Assembly: GCA_963682175.1 (NCBI GenBank) | Contig: OY821786.1 | Coordinates: forward strand, 32,357,501 to 32,421,500 | Direction: 5' to 3' | DNA: 64,000 nucleotides | DNA from: Triglochin maritima | Taxonomy: Eukaryota; Streptophyta; Magnoliopsida; Alismatales; Juncaginaceae | Shown: positions 34,506 to 47,659 of the stretch, piece by piece | How positions within the stretch are numbered: position 1 is the first letter of the stretch | Layout: the number at the start of each line of letters is the position of its first letter | Made by a program: the position numbers and the translations under genes | Notes under the pieces: model-generated | Told to the model about the DNA's origin: nothing | What the model saw: the letters and a program-made list of their open reading frames with translations, nothing else | Database searches by the model: none

Positions 34506-35294
34506 AGCTTGTTGAAATATCTCTCCATTTGTCTTTTGGTTGTTACTCTCTCTTGCATGATTTTTTAAATTTTTTTCTGAGAAACATAAATAAGAACTAG
34601 TAAACACAACCAACAAAGATTATATGAATTACAAAAACACACTTTTCTATATTTTGGATTTCTATAATGTATCTTAGTCAGAGGAACTGAATTGTTAAGA
34701 ATATGATTGCCAGCTTCTGTGTTCAAAAATAAAATTTTAAAATTAGCAGGTCACAAATAAATATAAAGGTTGCCTGAATCTATACAGCATATTTCATGTT
34801 CAAATATGTTAAATGTTAAAATGCAAATCATAGCCCAAAATTAAAGTAACATACCATGGGAATTAATTATGCAGAACCAATAATTCAGAAGTGTCATCTG
34901 TTGAAACCCACCGGATGTAGAAATAAACAAAAGAATTTTGCAACATGAATAAGTAAATAAAGTCATGCCATCCAACACAAGTCAGTTCCCAATGTTTAAA
35001 GTGTAATTTAGAAAATACTTGAAATTGCTACCTTGTAAGCTCACAAATAAACCTCTGAATTAAATGCATTCTCAAACATGGTTGTAAATTGGAGTTTTAC
35101 AACCACTTGTATCTAGTTTTAATAAAACACAAAACAGATCTAACACATAGGGCTATTCTATTCTTAGATTGTTGGAAAACTGTGGATATGTGTTAGATTT
35201 ATATATTATGAAAATCAGCAAGGAACACAAATAAAATAATTTTAGGAAAGAGATACCTTGGGATGGAAGCACGTAGCAAATGTCATTGTCCTCG
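34506..35294. other. AT-rich intergenic DNA
   Basis: No gene or repeat boundary recognised. Confidence 0.4.
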
Positions 35295-35299
35295 TATCA

Positions 35300-37465
35300 T
35301 GTAACATCCCGAAACAGCGGAAATTTTGAAAATTCATAATCACAACAATAAAGACTAATAATCAAAGACGGGACTCTCACTTCTCATAAACAAATAACAG
35401 TGCACCAAATTACATCAGAGTTTGTCAAAATGATACATGATTACAACAGAACAACAAAAGAAGATAAAACGTAATCATGTTGACCTCAGTGGTCCGAGTA
35501 GAGGATCCGACTCCAAAATGCGCACGCCCACCGATCACCACCCAACTGGACCTACTGTGGTCCTGAAAAATATATAACAACAATGCCTGAGTTTCCAGAA
35601 GGAAACCCCGTATGCCAACTCACCTATATGCATGCATTACGCAAATGAACATATCATTCTAGTAGCATGTCATCGCATCAACAGAAAGGAAAACAGTTCC
35701 CCCGAAAGGTAAAACATGACATCAGTCCGACAGTCAACATCGGGTCTCCCGAGGAGACCTACTGCAGGCACATGCAGTCTTACAGCACGCGACATCGCAC
35801 CCCCACACGCGACTACACTACACAAGGGTTCGGCAGGGAGCCTTTGTCACGCCTGCGGGCCGATATAATACAGATCTGCAATCTCTGTGGTCGGAGCCAC
35901 GGGGACCAACGGGGCCGTCGCTCGGAAGGTATAACAACATCGTCTCGATAGGTGCCCAGTCGAGGAATCAACATAGCCAGAACAACCTCAACACAGCAAT
36001 CATCATCGCCGGCACAACCTCGGCGGCATCACCGGCACAACATCGATGGTCCATCACAAACGTCCGGAACAGCATCGGACGGGTCCATACCGAAGTCTGC
36101 CAGGTCATCAGGCTCCACGAGCCGCAAACACCAACCGCACCGCTATAAAAGCAGGGCAGCGACATCCGTAGCCCGTAGGCCGGTAGTCACCTCACCTAAC
36201 GCCAGTTGCGTGCCCGCACAAACATCAAACATTGGGATCCGCGAGCCCTCAGGCCTGCTACACTACAATGAGTCCAATCAATCCATCAACTTAGTCACGG
36301 TCCATACATAGAGGTGACGCGTCCTGAACACCCACACTTTTCCAAACGGCGGTCCCTGGGCAGGCACGCAAAACGCGCCCACCGTCACCTCCCGGCTCAC
36401 GTACACGGCGAGGACACGGGTTTCCGTGGACAAAGTTGGCATTCAAAAAGAGAACCAGGAATTCTGTCCTGAGCCCAAACGGTCGACCGGAAGAGGTGAT
36501 TTGGTCGACCGCTTCCAAAAAGGAATCGGTCGACCGTACGCCTAACACGGTCTACCACTGCGCTCAAAACACAATCCCCAACGGTCAAACAAAGGTCTAA
36601 AACCGGTCGACCGAACGAGGTCAAAATCCGGAGTCTGGTCAACATTAAATTCAAATCTATCGGTCGACCGACTCAGGGGTCTCAGTCGACCGAAAACAGA
36701 CAGGGTCAACCTATTATTCTACGTCATATAATCGGTCGAACACAAACATACAACGGTCGAACAAGCATGCATAATAATCCAGTACACTTAAGTTCCGGTC
36801 GAACGACCCCCAAGGAACCGGTCGACCGAAAAAGACAGAGAGTCCCAACTCACCAGCAATACACACTACCGGTCGACCGCCACAAGGCATCGTTCGACCG
36901 GTGAAGGTTAAAGTCGGGTAAAAACACTACATTCGGTCGACCGTCCGAAAGGACAGGTCGACCGTTGGTCGCCTTCAACCTCGCGCCAGCTGAGGTTTTA
37001 CGAAGAAACACGCCGCCGGAGAGGTCTCCGACCTCTCCCGGCCGACCAACACCTCCCCCACACTTGGGTGAGCAACCAAGAACCACACTAACAAGTCGAC
37101 ATACCTTTCACCCGCGTGAAGTCGACGGTGCCTGAGCTTCTACGCCTCTCCTCCGGTAGACCTCGATCACGCGATGCGCCTCTCCCGCACGAGCACCTTC
37201 CTCGGCCGACGCCTCCGCAGCTGCTTCACCAACGCGCGCACCAGCAAGGAAAGGAAGGAATGAGAGAAAGGAAGGAGAAGAAAAGAAGAAAGAAGAAGGA
37301 ATTCTTGGGTTATAAACCCGAAATCGCAACAGTACCCGCACCCCCTCACCATCACCTACACCTCCTACTCTCCTCCAACCAATGCAAACCACTGTGCACG
37401 CCTCTTCCCCATGCAAACCCTCCACTAATCCAAGATTAACCCTAAACCGGGTTAGGGTTCTAACA
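35300..37465 (-). mobile_element. Gypsy solo LTR (2166 bp)
   Basis: TGTAACATCCC ... TTCTAACA, flanked by an exact 5 bp duplication TATCA (35295-35299 and 37466-37470), with no internal domain. Sense is minus, as for the LTR at 61271, which is attached to an integrase end. It contains GGCACAACATCGG-type short repeats (about 35995-36060) and a CGGTCGACCG array. Confidence 0.92.
36478..36963. repeat. CGGTCGACCG array in a gypsy LTR
   Basis: More than ten GGTCGACC cores and one-base variants, spaced irregularly over about 480 bp. Confidence 0.92.
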
Positions 37466-37554
37466 TATCAGATTCTGCTCCTTCAAACACACAACTAACA
37501 CCAGGCTCGCTGGCGTTCTGTTTCTAAAATATGACCACCCTAGCCACCTAGTGT

Positions 37555-39100
37555 AACGCCATTAATCCTCACTCGGGACACAACAGTCAATAATAAACTA
37601 TAAACAAGCAAAGAAGAGAGATTAACAAATATAGTCAAGTCGAGACCTCAAAAACATAATGGCAATTTCAAGTTACTAAGCGGGAAGAAATACAACAAGA
37701 GTTAAAATCCTGCTACATCAAATCTAAGAGATGAAAGGAATACATGAAATAAGCTCCCTGATCCAGTCCTCACGTCCAAAGCCTAAGTCGCCTCCAGCCG
37801 CCTACTGCATCCCACCTGCACACACATGTCATGCCTGAGTCTCAAATCAATACTCCGTACACCACCCCAACCCGACACTATAATAGACCACGCCGACCAA
37901 ATCAGCTCACACCGGTCTCACATCCCAAGGCGGTCATGCATCCCAGGAAGCTCGAGTGTGCACCTCGACTCAACTGTGCATCCAATCTACAAGGCAACGT
38001 TCAACCCGCTCTCACGATGGAACTGTCAAATGTCCCAAGGCGATCATGCGTCCCACCAGGGCCGACCATGCACCTCAACCAAACCTTGCATCCGGTCAAC
38101 AAGGCAACGTCCTAATCCAACCACACGCCCGAGCCCGCGAGCCCAGCTCCAACAATCACTCGTCACAATGCGGGTGAGCTGACCAGTTCTGCATCTGGCT
38201 TCGAGAATCCGTTCACACGCCCGAGTCCGTGAGCAACGCTCCCTAATGGCCACTTGTCACAATGTAGGTGGACCATCTTGGACCGCCACAATACATGGGG
38301 GAAAACTTTAGCAGCTAGTCATACGCGCCTCACACATCATCTCACTACCACCACGGCCGAGCCCGCGAGCCCAGGTCTAACGGCCACTCTTCACGATGCA
38401 GGTGGACAACCAGTTCAACGAACCTCTTACGTACACATATAAGGCAAGGAGTAAACGCCATTTACCCAAAAGTATGGGTCTTACAACCACAATATTCCTA
38501 CCTCATAATATCACAAGTTTCACTAAGACTACAACAAATTATAGACCAAAACACATGAACATGTCTAGAGAATCATAAAAGCAGCATAATAAAACTATAG
38601 CTCGAAAACCCACGGGGGAGGGGGTTAAGGGGTCTAAGCGTAATTCCACTAAACCTTTCTTAGTAATCACAAATTCCATAAGTTCAAGGGAAAATAGTAA
38701 ATTTCCTAATAAATATAGTTTGCTATAAAAATCTGTAAATCGAAGGAAAAATGACAATTTTCCAAAATTAAGTTATTTCCTACAATTCTGCAAAGTTCAT
38801 AGTGATTCTGAAATTATCCAAATTATTCATTCTTTATACAAAACACAAAAGTCCAAGGTTTTTCCACCAATTATTCCAGTTAAATTGTTTTCATAATGCT
38901 AAGGAAACCAGGGGCCCCATTGCAAAAACCCAACCTAACCCAAACCCTAGCCGACCGGTTGCCGCCACAGGCAGCCCAGCCGCTGGGCGGTTTGGCCACC
39001 GCCGCCACCACAGTGGCGCGGTCCTGCAGGCCTCACTAGCCTGTGTGCGGTAGGCCCGACCACTGGCACCGCTGCCGTCGCTCCCTCTCCCAAAGGTTTA
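37555..39100 (-). mobile_element. Probable LTR fragment of a related gypsy family
   Basis: It begins TGTAACGCC, like the TGTAACATCC LTRs, and like them contains diverged tandem repeats (CCCAAGGCGGTCATGC at 37924 and about 110 bp later; CGCCCGAGCCCGCGAGCCC-type units near 38126, 38218 and 38357). It lacks the GGTCGACC array. No matching 3' end or duplication was found, so the right limit is a guess. Confidence 0.45.
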
Positions 39101-39880
39101 GTGGAATTACGCTGGGGGAGTTTAGATCTTGTGGAGATAAGAAACAAGGAGAGAGTTTGTTGTAAAATAGCATGGAGGCTAAGGTTTGTCTATAGGGTTG
39201 AAGAGTAGGTTGGAAGAAAGTGAGTTATCTAGAGAGTGGTGTGTCACCCAGCGTAAACTTACCCTATCAATGAAATACGTACATGGTGTGTCGGGTTGTG
39301 GTTTTTCCTCTTCTGAGTAAGGGAGGATGTTTTCCATGTATATCTTTGTGTTTGTTATTTGTTTCTTCTTCTATGTGTAGTCTCATGTTCGATACTTTTG
39401 TGTTATGGGTGATTGGGATGAAGTCGGAAAGGGGTGAATCCTTAACAATGTAACCCCTTGGTATAAATATATCTAATTAATCAACACCACTAGGTTTACA
39501 AATTGTACAGATACGATACAAATATAGGAATATTTATATCCATATTTATTTTCAAAATCTTGATACAGATATGGATATAGATCATGACAGATACGAAAAA
39601 TGATATCCATATCCTTAAAAATGTACACGATCACAATCTAGATGGGACATTCAGAAACAAACAAATACGGATATCCATATCTCTATAATATCATAAATAA
39701 CATTACATTATGCATTTCAAAAAGTATCACATATTAAACAATCGAATAAAATACCATGAATGTTAGAAATAATTGTTTAAAAATAGCTTAATCAAAGCAT
39801 AAATGAGAAACTTCAAGAAAGTTTGTTAGGAGTGGTTTAGGTTGGTGGAGTGATAAGCATTGAATAATGAGAAAAAAAAT
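39101..39880. other. Intergenic DNA with ATATCCATATCC repeats
   Basis: Nothing coding. 39530-39690 carries scattered GGATATCCATATC motifs, possibly an old element. Confidence 0.35.
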
Positions 39881-39899
39881 ACATTTTGTGATTAAAATC

Positions 39900-40066
39900 A
39901 GTTTTCAAAATTTTAACTTTAATCCATTAGAGTTTTGTGGGTCCCACTTTAATGGAGGTATATATGACTATTTTTTACTTAAAAAGGTGTACCCAAGTAA
40001 TAACTATGTTTCGACGTGCAAATCTCCAATTTAACATTTTTTCGAGGTGTATTCAAGCAAATAACA
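39900..40066. mobile_element. Remnant of a fold-back end related to 32257-34265
   Basis: The order GTGGGTCCCACT, GGTGTACCCAAGT, CCAATTTAAC, TTTTTTCGAGGTGTA, CAAGCAAA parallels the right arm end at 34137-34265 (GTGGGACCCAT, GGTGTACCCAAGT, CCAATTGTGC, TTTTTGGGGTCTA, CAAGCAAA). Confidence 0.6.
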
Positions 40067-40351
40067 CAAATAAAAACTAAGTGAAGTGAAAGATGCAAAC
40101 AAAACGTATTACTCAAAGTATTAACGACCTAACCTTGTCGTTGATCATCGCTCAAGAGTTCACTATCTAATCTCGTTCAGAGCCTATATCGTGCATGTTA
40201 CAATCCAAAGCTTGTGAACACCTTTGTCGAATTTGATCTCCTTTCACAACCCAAAAACAGTTGCCTTGAAGCGAAGTAAACTATAAGGCGAAACACTTGA
40301 ACGCCATAAGATTTTGAGCACACAAGTGGTTGGAGTGAATATATAATATTA

Positions 40352-41328
40352 GGGTGAATTGCTTGGGTGCCACTAAAAACATCGAAATTAGTTTTGTCAT
40401 CTGAAAGTAACTATTTGACTCAATGTCATAGAAAAACCAAAATATTTGTCCTAATATAGTTAACTTTTTTCCAGTATCATTCCGTTGGCAAACTGTTAAC
40501 TTTTTCGTTAATGTCCGTTAAGTATATTAATATTTAAAAGAAATTTTGAAAAATCATCTTGAATAAACTCAAAATTCATTCAATTCATTATAGGTATTGT
40601 AAAAATTGCAAATAATTACTCAAATAATTTATCTACATTCTCTCTCATCTTTTTCTTTCTTTCATCTCTTATCTTTTCTTTTTCTATCGCTAAACTTTAG
40701 CTCGGTTACTGAACTAATGAAATCTGACAATTTTAATATTTTCAAAATACAAAATAATTAATTTTTTAATAAAAAAATACATTTTCTAAAAACAATTTTT
40801 TTTTTATAATTGTTTTCTTCAAAAAGCTATATATTTATATTCCTCTGATTTAAAATTCATGATTTTTTATATATATTTAGTAAAAGAACCTGATAATTGA
40901 TAAAATATTTTTTATACAAAAAATAAATATAAAAAATAAATATTTATTAGAAAATGTATTTTTTTTATCAAAAACAATTAATTATTTTGTATGTTGAAAA
41001 TATAAAAAACATCGGATTTGATTAGTTTAGTAACTGAGTCATTAAGTTTAGTGAGATAAAAAAAAGTGTAGATAAATTATTTGAGATTTTTTTGCAATTT
41101 TTACAACACATTTAATGGATTCTATGTTTATTTAGGATGATTCTGCAAAATTTTCATTAAATATTAATATCCTGAAGTTAACGGTTTACTAACGGAATGA
41201 CACTCGAAAAAAGTTAATGACTTTAGGACAAGTATTTTAGTTTTTCTATGACATTAAGTCAAATAGTTACTTTCAGATGACATAAAACTAATTTCGATGT
41301 TTATTAGTAACACTCAAGCGATTCACCC
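40352..41328. mobile_element. Non-autonomous fold-back MULE (977 bp)
   Basis: The ends are GGGTGAATTGCTTGGGTG and, inverted, GGGTGAATCGCTTGAGTG. About 400 bp on each side pair, including TTAGTTTTGTCATCTGAAAG and its complement. The flanks ATAATATTA (40343-40351) and ATAATATCA (41329-41337) match at 8 of 9 bases, a MULE-size duplication. No coding frame. Confidence 0.85.
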
Positions 41329-41410
41329 ATAATATCAAGATCTCTAAGGACGGACGAGGGAATTGAGCATTTGGGTCCTGAGAGCAATGAAATCCTTAAT
41401 GAATGATCTA

Positions 41411-41640
41411 AACATCCGACAGATGTTATCCTCGAAGAATTATAAAATAAATCAACATAACAGCGTGTAGGTTTGATATTGTCGAGATGGTAGGATTTAT
41501 TCCTAAAATTTGAGTCACAATATTCTTAGTCAAGGTGCAAGAAACGAAAATGTGGTCAACCGATTCACATTTGACAAAGCAAAAGTCACAGCGTTTACAC
41601 CAACCTCTTTTCGCTGCCATTCACGTTCAATCCATAATTT
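41411..41640 (-). pseudogene. LINE reverse-transcriptase zinc-binding fragment
   Basis: The minus-strand text AAKRGWCKRCDFCFVKCESV, followed by DHIFVSCTLTKNIV, fits the zf-RVT module at the end of plant L1-type ORF2 (C-x2-C-x4-ES-x-DHIF-x2-C). Only about 65 residues remain; no RT core or poly(A) tail was found. Confidence 0.75.
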
Positions 41641-41740
41641 CAAAGATGATCTTAATCACGCAGGCAGAGAAGGCAAGACGTGTACAAAAAGAAAAAAAAC
41701 GATGTCTAGTTTTGATTTTCTGATTCTATTTTTCTTAATA

Positions 41741-42000
41741 GTTGACCTTATATTTGGCCCAATAGAAACGAGAATTCCGAGGAACATTTCAAACACGTGG
41801 CTTCTGGATAGAAGAACTGTTTTCGAAATTCCGTCAAAGAAAGAAATGATAAGTCTAGTTTCCATTTTTCCTTATAGTTGACCTTATAGTTGGTCGGGTG
41901 GAAGCGAGAATTCCCATGACATTTCAAACATTTCGCTTCTGGGCAAAACAACCATTTTCGAAAGGATTTTTTTGTTATTCTGTCACTCGAAAACCTTTGT
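41741..42000. repeat. Diverged 136 bp tandem duplication
   Basis: GTTGACCTTATA.TTGG...CGAGAATTCC...ACATTTCAAAC... starts at 41741 and again at 41877. Origin unknown. Confidence 0.7.
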
Positions 42001-42069
42001 CATTTGATTTGCTGAAATGTCATTCAATTACGACTATTTGCTTAGAAACAATTGTTTAAACGTTTTATT

Positions 42070-42130
42070 AATAACCGTAAGTGCACAGCCGTCGGTGAAG
42101 ACGGGATAAGTACGGGTCGTCCGAAGGGAG
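42070..42130 (-). mobile_element. Inverted gypsy-type LTR end remnant
   Basis: CCGTAAGTGCACAGCCGTCG...GACGGGATAAGTACGGGTCG is the inverted, diverged form of the LTR end at 7247-7300 (CGACCCGTACTTGCCACGTC...CCGTGCACTTGCGG). It suggests that 42.07 to about 43 kb is an old LTR in minus orientation. Confidence 0.5.
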
Positions 42131-43635
42131 GTGAGCAGCATCTGGTATGACCAAAATCAGATGGCGAATAAAGGGCGAAAAGATGTGATTACGTTAAAGC
42201 TAAACTACATTAAACTAATAAGTACGAAATGCGAAAGAAAGCACGAAATATTGGAAATCAGAAAGAGAAACCCCTAAGGGGTGGAGTGTGTGCACGTATG
42301 AAGTGAAATAAGTGATGAAAGATGCATGTAAGCATGTATGTGTGTGTGTCGTGTGTGTGTTCATGCATTGGAAGTGCCTAAAGATTGTGGCAAAACCTAT
42401 CAATCCATTCACACAACGTATCGGCAATTACTACTTGATTAACATAAGATTAGGTTCAGCATGAGAAGTGTCTAAAGATATGACAAGACTCATCAAAAAC
42501 CATAAACTCATGTAAAAAGCAAAGGTAAGTGTGGGAGGTGTCTAAATGTTATGGCAAAACCCATCAAAACAAAGTTTCTTCAATCAATCAAGCAAGAAAA
42601 CACAAATACAAACAAATAACTAACATGTAACATATTCAAAGGGAAATTTCAGTCAATAAACATGAGAAAACTAAGCATGAAAGTGTCTAAATCTTATGAC
42701 AAAAACTCATCAAAATTCCCCAACATGTAGATGATTAAAATACCCCCAATGAACATACAAAACAAGCAAGTCTACACAATCAAAAATTCATCAAACATCC
42801 AAACTTCACAATATATAAACATCATCTCCACCCCCCAAATGGGATGAATCTACTCACTACACATTATTCTAACAATTAAACTAAAGAAAAAAAGAGACAT
42901 TCTAACTAATTTAGCCTGAGATCAAAAAAATAAGACTAAGCTAAACATGCATAAAGAAACAACATGAGAACAAAACAATGCAAAAATTATTGTATTAAGT
43001 GACTCACATTACTAGCAGCATTCTTCTCCACGTTCAGATTTTGCTCCAAGGCTTACTCCAAGTAGAAAGAATGCCACCAAGCAATGGGTGAACCCAAAAA
43101 GAGGAGGAGAAGTTCTATTTATAGCCATAGAAAAAGGTAATCGGGGACAATCCCCCGATGTGGGACTAATAAAACCTTCCCAGAATACACATAAACACAT
43201 AACCCATGTTCTGAAGAAACTGGGTCGGATTCGGACACAAATGGACCGCTCATTGGCAGTCACTTTTTCCCGGATCCGACCCATGTTCGGATATGTTCTT
43301 TAGTTCTTCAATTCGTCACATGGGTGCACTCAGATCGGTTATAGGAGTGTCGGCCCAAATCTAATTGCCAAAATACTCCTCATGATAGTGTGAAGTTTTT
43401 TCATTTTCTCATTGGTCCTTTGGGGTTACATTCGGGTCCTTCTCCCTTGCATCTTCATCCCAAGTCTCACAACTAAGTCATTTTTCTTGCTTTTAGGTCA
43501 TTTTATGCTTCTTCTCCTCAATCATGTTTATTCCTGAATCTCAAACATAAAACTCGTTACGTAGCATTTTTTAGGTTCAAGATAATGGATATAAGACACA
43601 CATGAATGCATGAAATGATGTCAAGCAGCAACCAA
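42131..43635. other. Probable old LTR or leader DNA, no gene
   Basis: Repeated short phrases (AGTGTCTAAA..TATGACAAAACTCATCAAAA at about 42468, 42540, 42685) suggest a diverged tandem unit of a few tens to hundred bp. No coding frame is supported. Confidence 0.4.
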
Positions 43636-43639
43636 AATA

Positions 43640-43880
43640 AGTTATTAACATTCAAAATGTCATTATGATTTTTTTTGTCACTCTGTTAACTTTTTCCGTT
43701 AACGGTGTTACTATTACGTTAACGGCATTAAAAATATTAATATTTTATTGTAAATTTTATAATTTAACCCTCAAAATTTTAATTAATTTTTTTCTCATCT
43801 CTTTCTTTTTGTACACCTGAAGGTAACACTTAATTATTTTTTTCTCTTCTTTTTCTTTTTCTCATCGCTTAAAAAACTTA
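43640..43880. mobile_element. Remnant of the 40352-41328 fold-back family
   Basis: CTGTTAACTTTTTCCGTTAACGG, ATATTAATATTT and a TTTCTCATCTCTTTCTTTTT block occur in the same order as at 40495-40690. No ends or target duplication were found. Confidence 0.55.
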
Positions 43881-44106
43881 AAATGATGTAACACATGAAT
43901 ACAATATTAATTACTACAAGAATTGTTAGTAACTTCATACATATTCGTTTGAACTTGTGTTTAAGGGCCACCATGTGATCTCTATTGGTGACACTGAAGT
44001 AGAAGTCGGGTTAGGTGTTCTTGGGGAAGATGTTGGGAGGATTGGTTGGCCGGTGTGTTGACGGCTTTGGGGGAGTTGGGAATTTGGCCAGTACCTACAC
44101 TTGTCA

Positions 44107-47100
44107 TGTAATGACCCGAAACAGCGTAAAATTTAAACAAATATCACAAGGAACAAGACCACAAAGAGAGGGAAACATTACTCATAAATACTCAAAAGAT
44201 ACACCATTATATAGGAGTTTTCAAAAGGTATGACTACATCAGAGTACGCGAAAGTATAAATACATGTAATCATATATCCTAGGAAAGTAAGACTGGAGGA
44301 ACTGATCCCAGAGTGCGCTCGTCCTAAGTCGTCACCTATCCAGCACCTACTACGGTCTTGAAATTCAAATGAGATAACAATGCCTGAGTTTCCATAATGA
44401 AGCTCTGTATAACAAGTCCACATATATGTGTGCGAAAGTACAGTACAATGAACCTATCATACTAGTATAACATTGCATAATAGAATGCAACAAGTAAAAA
44501 CTTCCCCATCCAAGGGTCATGAGGGACAACGACCCTACAAACTGAAAAGAATGTGTTCTAAAAGTTTTACTTTTAAATGTCTTTTATTATGAATTGAATG
44601 TATTGAACATTTTGTTTCTTGATTAATGTATTCGTCTTTTGTAAGTACGTGTTAAGGAAAAGTCTCTTGATCGTTAACCGTAGTGATCTAAAAGATAATG
44701 GTTTACATAAATCAAAAGTAATTCACAATCATGGTAATAAACATGGAACATTAATTACTGTGTTAAGATTGTCATGTTGGTTAAGAGAGATATTGTAGCT
44801 CTACAAATATTTAACAACATAAGTATATGAAATAGAAAATATTTCTTTCATATATTGAATTGACCTAACAAATGAATTTTTATGGAATTGTGTTTGTGTC
44901 ATTAATGTTTCATTGTGTCTTTGAATCCTAAGATATGAGACCTATATCTTTTCACATAAGGAATGCATGATTTGATTATTATCAAAAGCTATCATGAGTA
45001 TAGTGATAAATGTATTAGTTGGTTATTCATAACTTGTGGTGGAGAAGTTGATATGTCAAAAGATTATCATTGCCCCTCTTGACTTGAGTGATCATATTGT
45101 TAGGTTCATTGATAAAGTGAAATTATAATGTATATAGTTACATATTTATAATTACCTTGAGAGATCAAGAAATGAATATAAAATATAAGGATGACACACT
45201 TCAACTTTGTATAATATTCTTAATATCATGAGGCAAGAGATAGACACAAGTGATATAACATATCACTAAATGAATCGTGTTTAGTTCGAGTGAGCAAAAC
45301 ATCTTTTTTATTTTGGTAACCATAATGTGTAGTTAGATACCGCTTATAGTTTATGATATAAAGTGGTTTATATCATTGTCAATATAACTTAGATCCTCCT
45401 ATATGTCACACCACAGAACTGGAAACCAAGGAATTTGATTTTACATTTTATATGATGTGTTGCGATACATGTGATAAAATATTAAAATCAAATATGTTGT
45501 GATTACGGCATAGTTAGAATAATAAATAAATTTATATGAGATGTAAATATATTATAGGGTGTAATGTTTGACATTATATATGATAATATGTTGCATATTA
45601 TAATGTGATTTGTAACATTATAAAAAATATAAATTTGCTAAAATCCCGAAGATCAAAGTTTGTTGAATATTGATCCAAAATTTGGCAAAAGGAAAAAAGA
45701 AGAAGTGCAAAACGGTCGATCGGTGAACAGTAATTTCTGCTTCTTTTTGAAAAACATTTTTGCACAACTTTGCTTGAATTAATAAGAGAATTTCTTTGAT
45801 CATGGGTTGGATTTGTTTCAATTCGATTAAAGGAGGTTAATAGATGATTACGTGTTGAAATATGATTAGATTAGATGAGCTATCACTAAGGAATTTTGTG
45901 CAAGTGGGTTGCACATGAATAGGTTTTGAGGAAGTCCTATAAATAGGACCCTCCTCTCCTCATTGTTAATATATGAATGCAATATTATCCTCTCCATATT
46001 TCTCCACCAAATCCATTCGAAAATTCTCGTGTTAGTTAAGAGTTTGGGAGATTAAATTATCAGGAGCATCAAAAAGGTAATTAGTTAAATTCTAGCCTTG
46101 AATTGGAGATTGATTGCTTGCTCATTTCTCTCTAAATCATTTAGAGTTTGGTGAATATTTGGACGAATTCCGAGGCGATTCAAGTGCAACGTGACTTCAG
46201 ATATTCGAAAAGGTTTTAAAGAATCTTTTGAGTGTGATTTTCTTCTATACAATTTAATATTTATGTAGAATACATATATAAAAATGTTTAGTTTATGTTT
46301 TGTACATGAAAATTATTGAAAAAATTAAAATTGATCCTAAATTCTTGTTAATTTTTTTAAAATTATACACAAGTATAGGACACGAAATCCTACACAAACA
46401 TCATCAGGTCCTCCACAGAGACCTACCACAGGCACCAGCGGACTTATGGAGAGTACACAATGCACCCTACACATAACTACACTAAACATGGGGTTCGGTG
46501 AGGGGTGCCTGTACTTCCGCGACATAGAATCAGATCTAACCTCGTTGTCAACACCACACCGACGGAGTCGTCGCTCAAGTCAGTCCACTCACCTAGTTGT
46601 GCCACAACCAAGATACCTGTCGGAATACATCGTCGGACGGTCAACACCGCCGCCACTCGGTCGTGCGGTCCTCCCTGCCGTCACTCGGTCATGCGGGGTC
46701 ACAAAGATCACCTCAAGGTCGGTCGATCGTTTTCGTCACCATCAAGGCCGACCGATCGAATCATCCGGATCGAAGTCCGCGGGGTCATCTTGCTTCGTGG
46801 AGTTGTGCAACATCATGCATTGGGACTACACAAGGCAAGGACTCTGTGGACAGAGTTGACACTACACAAGGCAAGGACTCAGATCTGGGCATAATCGGTC
46901 GACCACAAAAGGCAAACCGGTCGACCGCTCCTAATGGATTGGGAGACGTTCAAACAATTGCCTAAACCGGTTGAACTCTTGGCACAAAACTTAAGTCACA
47001 ACGGTCGAACAAACGATCTTGGGCAGTCAACCTTTTAAATGTTCTAGGCTTGACTAACACTAAATCAAACAGTGCAACTGTCGAACGGAAAAGGGGGTGT

Positions 47101-47653
47101 TCGACTGAAAATAACAGGGCTTTCCTACGTCCAACGAACTAACACTGGTGAAACCAAGACCCAGTTGGTTGAAAACTAACATGGTTCCATTACAGACACA
47201 TGCTTGTCCCTCGTCACCGGCGACACCTCCGGCCTCCGGCGACAATCACAACCCCTCACACACCTTGTGTGAACCTTCTAAAGGAACTTGACATACATTT
47301 CTTCATTTTGTCTCTACGCCATCATGCCTAGAAGCCGCACACGTTCAGCCTGTCATGTCGTGCTTCACCTCTACCTCGTTGTCGCTGGCCGGAGCTCCGA
47401 TCGCCGGTGGCCGTGAGAACTGAGAGAGAGGGGGGGACAAATGAGTGAGAGGGAGAGGGAAAGGGGAAAATGGAGAGGGTTGAGTTTCTTTTATAGCCCA
47501 AGGACCTCACCAACCCATACATCTACACCATCACCCTACAACACCCCCACCCATACCTCCATCATGCATCCACCTTTCCTATGCAACCCCGAATTAGCCT
47601 AAACCAACCCACTAATCAAACATAGCACCTTAACTAGGGTTTAGGATTTAACA
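44107..47653 (-). mobile_element. Gypsy solo LTR in PKS2, itself split by a Copia solo LTR
   Basis: The body is 44107-44537 plus 46400-47653 (about 1.7 kb). It starts TGTAATGACCCGAAACAGCG and ends GGATTTAACA. The flanks TGTCA (44102-44106) and TGACA (47654-47658) differ at one base. A degraded CGGTCGACCG array lies at 46893-47105. Confidence 0.85.
44543..46394 (+). mobile_element. Copia solo LTR nested in the gypsy LTR
   Basis: TGAAAAGAATGTGTTCTAAAAG ... AAATCCTACA, flanked by an exact 5 bp duplication CAAAC (44538-44542 and 46395-46399). TATA box at 45938-45945. It is the most diverged and shortest (1852 bp) of the three Copia LTRs here; only one degenerate palindrome remains (CGGTCGATCGG, about 45713). 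Confidence 0.92.
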
Positions 47654-47659
47654 TGACAT

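Larger units (their letters stand above)
43941..47659 (-). pseudogene. Type III polyketide synthase pseudogene (PKS2), exon 1 only, split by LTRs
   Basis: On the minus strand the ATG lies at 47659-47657 (ATGTCA). The LTR 44107-47653 then intervenes, and exon 1 resumes at 44106 and ends at a GT donor after 43941 (KFKRI, split Cys codon). Translating across the LTR gives MSSVGTGQIPNSPKAVNTPA. It then continues out of frame, because about 20 bases present in the 61 kb copy are missing, with PNIFPKNT, an in-frame TAA in place of Tyr, and PDFYFSVTNRDHMVALKHKF. Later exons are absent. In life such enzymes condense CoA starters with malonyl-CoA (chalcone/stilbene-type products). It confirms a former PKS cluster with the copy at 56.8-61.3 kb. 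Confidence 0.8.

Noticed and set aside
36478..36963. Regularly repeated CGGTCGACCG considered as a CRISPR-like array or satellite
   Set aside because: Spacing is irregular, spacers are not of uniform length, it lies inside LTRs, and the genome is a plant nucleus.
37116..37439. Frames on both strands near the end of the 35.3-37.5 kb LTR
   Set aside because: Inside the LTR and low-complexity; no match to gag or other element proteins.
46446..46965. Three overlapping plus-strand frames at 46.4-47.0 kb
   Set aside because: They lie in the GC-rich repeat part of a gypsy LTR, in three frames at once, without any domain.
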